A stretch of 64,000 nt of DNA from Chalara sp. BL73 (GCA_918026815.1 CAKJVC010000139.1:248001-312000), one strand, 5' to 3'. Counted from the stretch's first letter, positions 34,828-46,455 are shown. The notes: a model not told the origin generated them from the letters alone. A program made the numbers and translations.

Positions 34828-35840
34828 TTTCGTAGGCGGCCATCGAATGTTCGATAACGGCTGCAACGGGCCTCGGGGCGGCATTCAACAGCCACTGTGG
34901 CTTTCCGCCGTCCACTACTTGACTTGGTGAAACAACGGAAGGCGACGCATATTCGTAATGTAGATTGCAGTATTCTCTCCAACTTTCCTTGATAAATCGA
35001 TATCACAAGCCTCGAGACTATCGATGCTTTCAACTTCCAAGATGGGGCACCTCAGTAATAGTTTCTTGCAAGGAAATGTTTCGCAGCGCAATCAAAGCGG
35101 TAAATCCCGCCGCCGCATGAGGGGGTGGCAAGGATCAACACGTTTTGCTCCTCCTCTGGTCAAACGTTGCCACAGCACCGGGTTAACAATTTAACCTCAA
35201 GCTGCACTGCTTAGCTTGGGGCCTAACAGGCGGGAAGTACGACAGCTGTAGTGTGTACACGTGAACGAATGGTGGTTTCTAGTTTCCTCGTTATCAGCAC
35301 CGAAGAGGATCCGGTGTTCTGGAAGCCGTATAGAAGCCCCTGGTGCGATAGGATGCCAAGTGATAAGTGACAGGCTTGCAAGTTCTGGCCAGTCCCCAAA
35401 TTCGCTAATCTGACAGGCATGCTTACTGTACAGTAGCAATCTGCTGGTGTGGATCGCTCGCTGATTCTTGTCGGATACTATCCCAGCTCAAGAGCGTAAT
35501 TGGTCGTGCGATAGGACATTTTTGATGTGGATGATTGGTTGCACATTGACATAAGACGAAAGACATTGGAATTTCATGATTGCGATGCTTTAGGACCATC
35601 AGCCGGAATTGAAGACTTGGCCAAACCATCATCTCAATCTGGAAGGCGACAAGAACAATAGCCGCATCTCTGGGCAGAGCGAGATACCGGGTGTCGCCTT
35701 ACATATGGGGACGTCGCCGCTGTGATGCTGTTGTAGTTTGGAGGCTTGATCGAGCTGAGCATCGGACAAGGTGTCACAAAGGCTGGACACTATTCACAGC
35801 AGCGCTCGAGCGATCTGTATACATACGCGTGATCAGATAT

Positions 35841-35864
35841 GCCGCTTGCCGCTTGCCGCTTGCC
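35841..35864 (+). repeat. Heptamer tandem repeat (GCCGCTT)x3
   Basis: Three perfect copies of GCCGCTT plus a partial fourth (GCC) in intergenic DNA. Confidence 0.75.
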
Positions 35865-37753
35865 AGAACCTGTTATGTCCTTCCATTGTCCGCGTTGAAG
35901 GGTCGTGCCATGCCGATCAGAAACGCTGTCTTCCGAAATGTTCTTCTGTGGTGCGATGACCATTTATCGTGTACTCCCTAACGACACACCATGGTTCCTT
36001 CCAGCTTCACCCCGCCTCCCTCACAGGTATGCGCGTAGTCGTCTCGAAGCATCTCGAGCCTGTTGAAGATCGAAACTTTTTTGAATCTATAAAAATATCC
36101 AGCAGTCGAAGGAACCCCTTGGAAGCCGAGAAAACGGGAAGACGTTGGAATAAGTATTGCCGCCAAGCCTTCCAAGTTTGTGCCTCCAATTTGACACAAC
36201 ACGCCCTAATTATTTGCTGACCAATCCACTTGATTATGCCAGCCACCTTGCACAATCTCCAGTGAGGTTTGCGTGCTCGTTAGCGATGTTTGAATGAGTC
36301 TTTGAGGTGTCGAAGAGGTTGGCATTTATAAGATTTACTAGTGTGGGCTGTCTGCGCAGATGAAAGTGCGTCGGACTCCGTCGCAGTTTTTGAGATTCAT
36401 GGGGATAGGTGTGATATTTACTAAAGATCCCACACGCGACCGGTGACTTCTTACTTTCATCTTTCATATTTAGCTGTTGGAAATTATATCTCGTCAAAGA
36501 GCCCTCTCTCTCTCTCAGAACTCTGTCTCATATTACAAATATTCTACATTTTGCATGAGAGCTTCACATGCAAAAACCCCTAACCACGACACCCAGATGA
36601 CAGCATCTGATATCATAAGGATTCCTGCAGTAAGGGTTATCTAAAAATTACACAAAGGGTCCTGACTCTGTTACAGTCGAAGATATTATCCTGATCTTTG
36701 GATCTGCGTTATGGACAGCTTGGATGTCCACATTTGAAATCGATGCGCGGCAGTGAGGTCAAGTCGTTTCCTTCGACTTGAGGACATTAGGCCGTCTTAC
36801 TTTGTAGGGCCCAAAGCCCAGGCAGCCTCTGATTCGGATTAGTGTTAAGTGACGGCGCTTCTAGGCCAAGCTACCGTTTGTGTGCTTTGATTTGAAATCA
36901 AATATATGTGGCTTAACCGAACTGATTTAATATTTTATTATTATCGTGCTACGACAGGAACGGTCAAACAGGAGACCCCTGAGATTGAAGAGCTTTGAAT
37001 GCATTTTGGTACCAAAGTTAATGAGCAATGCACAAGAAGGGTATATATTTTGATTGTCTCTTCCCGTACGTAACACGTGACCAGACATGTCTTTGCGGCG
37101 GAGAGGGAGGGAGCCCGTTTTTGACACAGCTATTCCTTTTGCTCTACTTTATTGCATGCTTATCAATGTTTATTTAGCTGTGAAGCAATCTCATAAAAGT
37201 CCTATTTATGAAGTGAATTTAGTTCTCCCTCATTAAAAAAAGCTCAACATCAAAAATTTCGATTGTAGTAAAAGATTTGAGGATTAGCTGTTTGTGCTAA
37301 GATCGGTCTCTTTTTTTGCTCTCTCTCAGCAGGGGAATCTGTTCGGAGGCGTGGTTCGTAGGTCGACGAGGCAGGGCTTTGCATTCACCCCTTTCTATAT
37401 GGCTGTATAGATATATCATCAAACCTAACATGTCAGACCTGTAACTAGGGCTCGTACTATAGTGTAAATAGTCTCTAATAAAGCATATTAACTAATTGAA
37501 AAACTATAATAAATTTATTACAGTACTATTTAATAAAAAGTGGATGGCTAAGAATACAATTAGTCTAAAATAAGTAAACAGGCTTGGCGGTTTCACATAG
37601 GCTAACACGATTGATCGCACTAACGTCAGCAGAGGCCAAAGGATGATATACTATCGTATATCAGGCTATGTCTCAAGCACCCAAATCTGCTTCATGAGAT
37701 CTTGAAGTTGTAAATCATCCACAATGCAAATGGCTTTGCCCCAAGAACTACCC

Positions 37754-38963
37754 ATGACGCATCGCGCCCTCGTCCTGCCCTCTCCAAACCAACCACCCGA
37801 AGTAAGGAACATCCCAACTCCTCAGCCATGTCCCGGCAGCGCCATAGTCCGTATCGAAGTAGCAAATATATTCTACAACTCCAGGGAAATCTACAACAGG
37901 ACCGGTCCATACCCCTTCCCTGTGCCATTGGTGACCGGCACCAGCGCTGTCGGACGGATTGCTGCTGCAGGGCCGGATGCTGTCCTGCTTAAGCCTGGAC
38001 AGCTTGTGCTAATCGACAGCTTTATACGTGCGCGAGATGACCCGCGCACGTCGTTCTTGGTGGGCGTGCACGAGGGGTTTACGGAGGGAAGTTGATGCGT
38101 GGAGAGTGGAGAGATGGCACGCATGCTGAGTATGCGAAGATCCCGCTGGAGAACTGCCGCCCGTTGAATGAGTCCGTTCTTCTGCGGAAGTATGGGTATA
38201 AAATTGAGGAATTGTGCGCTTTATCTCAGTGAGTGATCTTTTCAAGACATCCTCTTCTACCTAAGAGGACTCTCACAAAATACTTGGCCGATAAGTCGCA
38301 ATGATGCCTTCAGAACCAGAGACTTAAGTTATGAACATGAATTAGAATCTAATTGCTAGTCAGACTCGTGGTCCCATACGGCGGGCTCGCCGATATAGGT
38401 CTTAGGCCCGGTGAAACCATAATCGTAGCTCCGGCAACAAGCCCCATTAGTTCAGTGGCAGTAAAAGTAGCTCTCACAATGGGAGCGCGCGTCATCACCA
38501 TGGGGCCTAACGTTGAGGTACTCAAATACCTATGTACGCGCTATTCAAAGCACATGGAGACAGTCCAGATCACTGGAGATATTCAAGTAGACACCAAGTC
38601 CCTACAATCTCTCGACCCACCGACGAATATTTCGACACCTCTCCGCCCGAGGCCACAAATTCCACCCACCTCAGAAGCTGCATTCTTGCTTTGAGGCATG
38701 GGGGCCGCATCAGTTTCATGGCGAGCGTGAGAGGCGATCTTTCGCTTCCGGTGGTAGAGTTCGTGCGCAGGAACTTGTAGATGAAGGGGAAGTGGATGTA
38801 CTCAATACAGAATGCCAAAGTCTTGATTAAGATGGTTGAGCATGGGGCGATGACGTTGGGTGACTAAAACTTCGAGAGATTTGCTTTGGAGAATTGGGAG
38901 ATGGCGTTTGATAAGGCTGCAGAATATGCTATGAAAGATGCCGCAGCTGTGATTGTTCCATAG
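37754..38963 (+). pseudogene. Decayed zinc-type/MDR alcohol dehydrogenase
   Basis: The pieces, read in order, match a medium-chain alcohol dehydrogenase-like protein of about 380 aa. They are an N-terminus from MTHRALVLPSPNQPPEVRN through FPVPLVTGTSAVGRIAA and VGVHEGFTEG; KLMRGEWRDGTHAEYAKIPLENC; an intron (38229-38359); the cofactor-binding half with LRPGETIIVAPAT and GARVITMGPNVEVLK; ILALRHGGRISFMASV; and a C-terminus with MKGKWMYS. The frame breaks at about 38090 (small deletion) and about 38610. In-frame stops follow at 38778-38780 (TAG) and 38865-38867 (TAA). The catalytic NADP-binding GxGxxG is also altered. Four independent lesions make loss of function very likely. Both stops can arise from CAG or CAA by C-to-T change. 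Confidence 0.82.
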
Positions 38964-39412
38964 GTCTAATCTGGGAGCCCTACTTTCTAGAACACTATGG
39001 GCTCAGCAAGTCAGAGATATCCAGATGCGTTTTAATTTTTAGTCGGAGTTTGTGTCAATGGGATCATAGCTACAAGACCAAGATACTAATGATACTTTGA
39101 AAGGAACGTATACGTTCTATAGTAGAAAACCAATTCCATTGGGTTATTGAAGCCATCGGTGTAAGTATTGGCAGCGAGGATTAAGTTTGGCGGTTTTTTT
39201 AACTCTACAAATGTGAGTGGTCCACACTGCTTGTGTAACGATACAAGTACTGGGGTTGGTGCCGAAATAAAGCTGTCAATCATTCGCTGACTTTAGCCGC
39301 CAGAGTTGCCACCATAACTTTCTCAGCCTCGGAAGCTGAATTGTTTAGCATCAAGAGCAAGCTTACTTGCACTGTATTGGAATCGACAGTATATTTGAAT
39401 TAATGTGATGCT
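38964..39412. other. Intergenic
   Basis: The spacer lies between the decayed dehydrogenase and the NLR-like gene and should include the latter's promoter. A stop-free frame leading into the NLR begins only after TAA at 39401-39403. No other feature is seen. Confidence 0.4.
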
Positions 39413-42400
39413 GTGGCTACTCGTACGCAAGTTGCTGCATATGATATTGTCAGATATATTCATCCAGGTTCTAGCTCCGAACTCAGCCAGTCGTTCCTAA
39501 GGGTGGCGGACTCGAGGAATAAGACTACCCGATTGTCGATTAGGGGTATCAAAAAGCGACTATCGTTTCGACCCAAGAGCAATGATACCAAAGAAACTGC
39601 CTCTACTAGCCCCCAGCCTACCTCTTCTCAAGGTGAGCACATTAACAATGATCCAGGAGATGCTCTCGACACGATTTCATCTGCTGGCACGCCAGCCCCT
39701 CGTCCCATATCCGAACTCTGGGACGAAGCATATGAGAGTCTTCGTACGAAAGAACCAAGTACAATGAGCCTAGTGCTCAAGTTCGAGACAATTGTATCAG
39801 AAAAGTTGCAGGATCAAAATATTACAGGAAGGAGGGAACAAATGGAAGCTGTGCTCAAATTAGAAATGGAGCAGGTGCATATCTGGAAGCTGAAATTCGG
39901 AGGCAATGAGTTCATCGTGAAAAATATGATGGAGCCGGTGTTGAAGGTGGTCGGCGCGGCCAATAAATATATCGAGGGAGCCTTGAGCGGAAATCCGTAT
40001 GGATCGATAGCTTGGGTAGGCGTGAGTCTCTTGTTGCCGGTAAGTTGAACGCTCTTTGGCCTCATACGCATTGTGACCCTACGGATGTGTCGTTGTCCAT
40101 GTCCAATAACGGCACGCAGTATAGGAAATTGCTATTCAGTCTTTAGCTTTTCTATCAGGTTATTAAGATGGAACTAATTTGGTTGGAAAATTATATCCAT
40201 TGCAAGCACGAGCTAATCGGCCCAGCTTATTATGAATCCTTCCCAGCAAGGCGCAGCATTAGCGGGAGGGTTAGAGTACATATCAAACCTCATTGTGATA
40301 AGCTCGATGAGAGAAGAGCTATATGCTCAACAATTTAGCCAGAGCGCAACTAGATTCCTTGATGACTATCGAGATGCTTGGAAAAATCTCTACATAGCAA
40401 TCCTAAAATATCAGATCACAGTTGTGTGTTTCTATTCAAAGCGAGGTCCGATCAGAATGTTAAGAGAGGCTGTGAAATGGGATGGTTGGGGTGAGCTCTT
40501 GGAAGAGGTGAAAGCGCAAGAACAGGCATTCGACCACGTCAATGAAGTATGGAAAGACACAAAAGAAGAAGATGCGTTAGAGACTCAGCTCCAGCGTTTT
40601 AATGAGAGCATTACCGTGTGGCGATCTATGGAGAATGAAATTGCCGCACTTAAGCAAGCAGTCATAGATGCAAGGAAGGATAGAGAGAGGGAAGAAACGC
40701 TCAAATGGCTTACATCGGTGGATCCTTCATCAAACTACAATAGTGGACGATTAAAGCATGAGAAAAATACTGGGGACTGCCTCGTGACTGATACCAAAGA
40801 ATTTGAACGTTGGCAAAAAGAGCCCAATTCCATAATATGGCTGAATGGGAAAGGCATGTAAGCTATGTTATATATTATTACACTGGCTGACATTCTTTTA
40901 TAGCCGGATCTGGGAAAACCATTTTAAGGTGAGTAAGTTATCTTTGAAAATACAACTTTTGCGATACAGAGCTGATCAGATCCATAGTACATCCGTCATC
41001 AAAAAGTTAGAAGATACTTACATGCAAGATCCGGAAGTGGCACTAGCATACTACTACTTCAGCTTCAGTGATGATGCAAAACAAACTACAGTTGGAATGT
41101 TGTGCTCTATCATCAAACAACTATGTTGCCAGCGTCCAGATACGCCGGAAATGCTGAAAGCCCTTGCGGGCTATCATAAGAAGGGACATCGTCCAGACTT
41201 GGAAACCCTCGAAAAGACCCTGAGATCGACAATCAGTGGGCTTAACAAAGTGTTTCTTGTGATAGATGCCTTGGATGAATGCCCTAAAGAGCGACAAGAG
41301 CGGACTACTTTAATGAATACGCTATCTAGTATGCACAACGGCAATTTTACGAATTTACATATGCTTTGGACTAGCCGTAAAGAGATCGGTATCCAGAAAG
41401 CTTTTGACAGACTTGAGAATTCGCAAGCTATGCCTATTGAGATTGACCTTTCTGTCTGTAAGGCAGCTCTAGACCACGATATTAAATTATACATTGAGGA
41501 AACTTTTGCCACTCCTGATTTCAGCACCTGGCCGCTTAGTTCTAAGGATGAAGCAAAAGCAGCGTTGATTCAGAAAGCAGACGGAATGTGAGTCTATGAG
41601 AATGGATATTGGTGGTAATCCTAAATACTAAGCTAAGAAGGTTCCAATATGTATCCTGTCAGTTCGATGCTCTTCGGTCACTTCGGTCAGCCGTGGAAAT
41701 AAGTGATGCAATCAAAAATCTGCCAATAGGGCTTGATACAACCTACGACCGAATGCTCAGCGGCACAGATCCCAGCCGACGGGCTCAAGTTAGATCAGTT
41801 TTGACCTGGCTTGTAGGGTCAATACATCCTCTTACGATAGCAGAAATTGCGGAGATATTTATATTAGATCCTACCAAGGAGATCCCGTTTGACGAACAGA
41901 GGAGACTTTTTGAAGCAGAAAATGTACTTGAACTTTTGCCGAGCTTTCTTATACGAAAAACTAATCTCTATCGTCTTTCTGAGGGCGACATAATAGGTTT
42001 TGCACACTTTTCAGTCCAGGAATACCTCCTTTCTAGCCAAATATTGCAGGGGCCAGCCAAAATTCTTTGCGCTCACCGATCAGGAAGTTCACACTCACAT
42101 ATCTATATCTTGTAGCACCTATCATCTACATCTAAGCCAATCAGAGCTTCTTAACGAAGATATTATTCAACGATTCAGGCTCTGGAAGTACGTTATGTCT
42201 TCCTGGGCGAAACATGTTGGCCGGCTTCACTCATTGTGTTGGCCTCCTCAACTTATATATTTAATGACAAAGATTTTCGAGAGAAATTCAAAAAGTCTGC
42301 TAAATTTGCGCATTGAAACTATATATAGCGGATACCCATCCGTGAAGACACCACCTCGCCACACACCTGCCCCTTTGCTCTACGCCTCTAAACAGGATGC

Positions 42401-43106
42401 CTTGAACATCGTAATTTGGCTTTTGGAGAATGGGGCTGATATTGACGAGGTATCCAATGTAGAAAACTCGCTTTGGGGTGGTCGGATGCCCGGTTCTGCG
42501 TTACAAATGGCGGCATACTTTGGGTTTGGAAGCATTGTAGATTGCTTGATTTCCCATGGTGCCACAATAAATTTGAATGCTAGATACTATGGGACTGCTT
42601 TAAATGCAGCATCATACAGTGGAAACTCAAAGATAGCTGAGCTATTACTACGGCATGGTGCTAATGTAAATCAGGAGGCCGGATACTATGGAACTGCTTT
42701 GGAAGCCGCAGTTTACACGAACTCTGCACAAACAGTGGAATTATTACTCAAGCACGGTGCTAATATGAATCAATCATCAAGTGGACATTTCGGGACTGCT
42801 TTGCAAGTTGCAGCATATCAGTGCGAGGAAAAGATAGTAAAACTACTCCTGGAGCATGGTGCTGATGTTAATATACAATGTGGATATTTTGGCAATGCTC
42901 TGCAGGCATCTCTCTTCTCCCTTTGCCATGAAGATAATATTTTAATTATAAAGAGGCTCCTTGCACAAGGTGCGAAAATAGGGATAGATGAGCCGAGCAG
43001 ACAACATGTACTTGAGGCATGCTGGGGAAGACGACATGGTGTTTATATTAAAAACTTTCTACATGATCCAAGTTTGGAAAACTTGGAGGTTCTTGAAACG
43101 ATGTGA
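39413..43106 (+). CDS. NLR-like protein: NACHT_N, NACHT NTPase and ankyrin repeats (frameshifted)
   Basis: Exons 39413-40039, 40226-40853, 40904-40928 (25 nt), 40988-41587 and 41641-43106 fit in phase, except for one frameshift at the AAAA run 42059-42062. The N-terminal part (ISELWDEAYESL through NPSQQGAALAGGLEYISN) is the NACHT_N domain found before NACHT in fungal STAND proteins. The P-loop GKAGSGKT (about 420) is restored only by a GC-AG intron. Walker B is VFLVIDALDEC (about 519). A winged-helix-like segment ends at FAHFSVQEYL. After the shift, about six ankyrin repeats run at about 867-1090 (for example ELLLRHGANVNQEAG, KLLLEHGADVNIQ). Fungal NLRs sense nonself through the repeats. No ATG fits the first frame (GTG at 39413). 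With the frameshift, the gene may be a pseudogene or carry sequence errors. Confidence 0.82.
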
Positions 43107-44132
43107 ATGTAAAATAATCGTAGACATCAGTAATATACATTTAGAGGACGTCTCTTGAACTTAGCGAAGCTCAGCAGGTGCTGGGTAAGAAAAGAACTTA
43201 AAAGTTAATACCCATTGGTCAAAAAATTCAAGGTGAAAGCTCATTCCCTTGGCACAGTATCCTCTAGTCAGCAGACAATTGCTACCAGGATTTCGGAGGT
43301 TATATTTGCTCTGGCGTTTTTGTAATTATTCAAGATATGTTGAAATTAAACTTACAAGTTCATAAATTCAGAGTAGAAGTACGACAATAACAAATAACTC
43401 GCACCAGCGGTTTGAGTATTTATAGCGAGTGGTTCAAATCCGAGCCCAAGTTATCTGGATCAAATCGAGAAGATACACACTGAAAGGCTCAGATCACCGG
43501 AATCATACGATTCTGGGAGGAAAGATATTCTTCGATAAATCTCTTATCTCAACCTGTCGCGACTAAAACTGGGTACTCTAGTTCTCAATATGGACCCTAG
43601 TTTCATTTCATAGAAGCAAAATTTCGCAGGCGGGGAGGTCTTCTGTGTCAACTCTGTGGCGACCCAACCAGCAGTGGACGGCCTGTAAGTTCCCGCACTC
43701 GATGGCACCTCGAGACTATATGCTATTGCTATATGATTTCGGCCGATGGGTAGGCACAGCAACCCCGGTTAAAAAGCGATATTCTGGGATTAATGCTGCG
43801 TGAGATGAGTACCGAGCGGACTTTTGTATGCAAGTGAGGAGCCATGCTTATAAAATAACTCGCCAGCCAGGAGTCTTATTACAGAACGATTAAGCGAGAA
43901 GACGAAAGGGGGTTCATTCGATAATCACTTCAAAAGAACGAAGTCGTCCCTTCTAAAAGCAGAAAGAGCAAATGATGCATAGAGGTCTTCGATAAAATGT
44001 TCTTCTGGTGAATACATTCCTTCCACATATTCATGCTTAACTACAAAAACACATAAATCTAAGTACACGGCTCCACTCCCTCTTAAAGAAAAACTACTGG
44101 TGAAAATAAAATAAAATACAATAAAGCAAAAC
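43107..44132. other. Intergenic
   Basis: About 1 kb downstream of the NLR-like gene with no recognisable gene. Small minus-strand frames at 43544-43762 and 43925-44197 have no domain features. Confidence 0.4.
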
Positions 44133-44151
44133 CAAGGTCGATCTGGGGTTC
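44133..44151 (-). repeat. 19-nt copy of the 3' part of the nearby tRNA-Gln
   Basis: The 19 nt are identical to 46382-46400, which covers the 3' acceptor strand and part of the T arm of the tRNA-Gln. The match stops abruptly inside the T loop. No tRNA cloverleaf can form here. It may be a tRNA fragment carried by an old insertion, or chance within 2.3 kb, which is unlikely at this length. Confidence 0.6.
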
Positions 44152-44197
44152 CATGCGAAGCAAAAGGAATGGGCCTTCGCTGTTGTAAGTTTGCCAT

Positions 44198-44789
44198 TCA
44201 ATACGACGATCCCGAAGGCGCCCGCTGCTCCAAACGATTCGCTGTCTCATTGCTTATCACTTCTTGGATTGCGAAAGGCTCATATCCGAGCAATCCGTTA
44301 GGGTGAATAAGATGCTGTGGGGGATGGTTTGTGTCATTAACCTTCAAAGCATACTTCCTACTTATTTGTGCGGCGACTTCCGGCTGGTCTCCTGAAGTTT
44401 CCTGGGATGTCGATTCGGCTAATAAGCGAGCTGCTTCGACTAGCTCAGGAGGAATTGAATATGACTTTTCTGGCGTCGCCTTCCGAGGCGGAGTTTAAGA
44501 CACGCCTCCTTGTCCCATGTTTTGCGGGTGATGACGTGTAGTCAAGAGGTGGTGCTTTTGAAACACCTTTCCTCAGAGTAGAAGAATTGGCAAACTCAAG
44601 TTTATTGAAGTATGGCTGGTCGAGCCTAGCCTTGCTAGCTATAGAGATGGCTGCAAGGGCTTGTTTGATTAATTTTTGAGGATCATTTGATTCAAGCTCT
44701 GTCTCGTTGCAGTTAATGATCAAGTGAAAACTTGACTTTGAGGTAAGCGGTCTTTCGAAGAAGCTGTTCGTGTTGATGATTGGGCCGTG
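44198..44789 (-). pseudogene. Truncated, frameshifted gene relic of unknown family
   Basis: Two overlapping minus-strand frames read like one protein. The first is stop-free from 44789, lacks an ATG, and includes SSFHLIINCNETELES and PYFNKLEFANSSTL. The second is stop-free from 44494 to TGA at 44198 and includes YSIPPELVEAARLLAEST, AAQISRKYALKVNDTNHPP and HLIHPNGLLGYEP. One small insertion or deletion within 44445-44494 would join them. I do not recognise the family. The missing start and the frameshift suggest a 5'-truncated relic. Confidence 0.35.
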
Positions 44790-45213
44790 TCATATACTCG
44801 ATTACCAGGTATTTATACCTTTGTTACATATTTAAATAAATAGTTTCTGTAACACTTATATAAGTAGCCTTCAAGTTTTTCTATCATTTGGAATCTCTCT
44901 GAATAGTTCCTGAAATTACAATCTTTTATTTGATTATTTAAGTAGTAGACATACACCCCGAGCCGAGAATTTAGCAACTTCCAACAGCGAATTCTAGCGC
45001 TAAATTATAAGGACCTGCAGGGTGCTCATTCGCTAGAGCCAAAAAGTCGTCCATAAATGCCGAATTAGCCACTCCGGGATTGACTTCCGAATTTGGTGAA
45101 ACCCTAAGTCCGGAAATATATACAGGTTATGAGTAATATGCAAAGCTTCAAGAAATAGAATTACGGTTGCTTAGAAGACGCCAATAATATGGCCACTCGC
45201 CTGACATTTCAAA
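44790..45213. other. Intergenic, AT-rich
   Basis: An AT-rich spacer (TTAAATAAATAG-type sequence at about 44830). No gene or repeat is recognised. Confidence 0.4.
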
Positions 45214-46083
45214 TCATTCTCGATAAACACCATTATTTTCCTCCATAGCTTCTTGCCACAAATATGCGACTTCCCCGTCAGAATTAATACTAAACCAGGC
45301 GTGATATAAATGCCTCATATCAACTTTCAACCAACCTTCCCAAGTGTAAAGCACCCCATCAACCACAGCCTCACCCTCACCCTTCTCATAATCATCTTCG
45401 TCGCCCTCATCATTGCCCGCAAATTCCACCAACTTCACCCACCCTTTCTGACTACCGTATTCTGGGGTAGGCTCATCCGGCGCACTCATTATATTCTGCA
45501 ACACCTCCTCATCGACCATAACACAAGCTCGATACGGCGTATATGCATATCCAGTCTTAACATTCACACCACGTTCCTTGAGTCGAGCCTTGAACTCTCG
45601 TCTCACACGTACAACATCGGCCCCATCTAGCCTCTCGCGATCCTCAACTACCTCATTCTTATACCGGCTATACATTTCATCGTTGGACTCGATTCTCAAC
45701 ACTGGGTCTGTGGCGACGCGAGGCCGCCCGAATGGGCGATTGAATTCGTCGTAGATCTCGTGTTTGATCCACGAGTCTAATTTGCGGAGACATAATGGGA
45801 ATTGCATGTCGGAGGCGGGTGTGTACACGGTGCGGAAAATGGTGTAACCCCATGTTGGGTTGTGAAGCTTCCGAAGCTTCCAATTAACATCACGTTCTCA
45901 CTCACCAGACATTGCGGCTGTAGAGGTGAATGAGGCTTTTGAGCCTAAGTAGCAAGTCCAAGGTGAAGCAAAAGTGTTAGTTTTCTTGAAGAGATGACGC
46001 GAAGGCGGGGTTAAGCTACAGAAAGAAGAGCGACCATAACAAGTGAAGAACCGAGACGGGGAAGCAAAGGATTTAGGCTTCAT
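45214..46083 (-). CDS. Conserved fungal hypothetical protein with an in-frame TGA
   Basis: From the ATG at 46083 the frame encodes a Ser/Phe/Arg-rich, mitochondrial-presequence-like N-terminus and stops at TGA 45898-45900. The same frame then continues without a stop to 45214. The continuation begins ERDVNWKLRKLHNPTWGY and goes on TIFRTVYTPASDMQFP, typical of a widespread uncharacterised fungal family. It then shows VVEDRERLDGADVVRVRR, CVMVDEEVLQ and an acidic stretch, and ends near LYHAWFSINSDGEVAYLWQEAM. The TGA could come from CGA by a C-to-T change. A 29- or 38-nt intron from GTGAGT would be too short and breaks the frame. Translation might instead begin at the ATG at 45807. So this is either a recent nonsense allele, readthrough or a sequence error. 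Confidence 0.65.
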
Positions 46084-46383
46084 GACTGTTCTTTAACTCT
46101 GGTTCTAAAACTTAGTTCAAAAAAGTGTTTGATTTCACAACGAAGATGTTTCGCGGTGCGAGGACGAAACCAACAGTAGGGGAGATTAGAAGCAACGGCT
46201 TGGCGATGAAAATCAAAATAGGAAATCAGTTGACCGAGATTGTTAAGGTGAAGTTGGTAAAGTGTTTAGGCGACGCTTATCTTCAACTACAAAAAACTTA
46301 AATCCGAAAACACACGAATCCGCTTCCTGAAGTAAACCCGTTGGTTAGATACAAAAAGGCGAAAAAAAGGGTGAAAAAGGTCA
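46084..46383. other. Intergenic
   Basis: The spacer holds the promoter of the interrupted gene and the 3' flank of the tRNA. An A-rich tract on the plus strand next to the tRNA 3' end (about 46357-46380) is a T-rich tract on the tRNA strand, as expected for an RNA polymerase III terminator. Confidence 0.45.
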
Positions 46384-46455
46384 AGGTCGATCTGGGGTTC
46401 GAACCCAGGACTAGAGAATCAGAATCTCTCGTGCTAACCGCTACACTAATCAACC
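46384..46455 (-). tRNA. tRNA-Gln (anticodon CTG)
   Basis: The 72-nt minus-strand sequence folds as a cloverleaf. The acceptor stem GGTTGAT pairs with ATCGACC, with one G-U pair. The D arm contains AGCGGTTAG. The anticodon stem AGAGA/TCTCT encloses the loop TTCTGAT, anticodon CTG, reading CAG glutamine codons. The T arm CTGGG-TTCGAAC-CCAG has the B-box GGTTCGAA. There is no intron. The gene is followed on its strand by T-rich DNA. CCA is not encoded, as is usual for eukaryotes. Confidence 0.96.

Larger units (their letters stand above)
34128..37753. other. Gene-poor region with short repeats
   Basis: About 3.6 kb without a convincing gene. The first part is the promoter of the nucleoside transporter. 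Short tandem repeats lie at 34774-34827 and 35841-35864. A CT run lies at about 36503-36520. The last kilobase is AT-rich (for example 37470-37570), as seen in old mutated repeats. Many overlapping frames in 34.5-36.5 kb look random. Confidence 0.4.

Noticed and set aside
34545..35033. 162-codon minus-strand frame as a gene
   Set aside because: It runs through the pentamer microsatellites, which create long open frames in several phases on both strands.
45860..45897. Short intron removing the in-frame TGA at 45898
   Set aside because: The only candidate introns are 29 or 38 nt, below the usual fungal minimum, and they do not restore the conserved frame.
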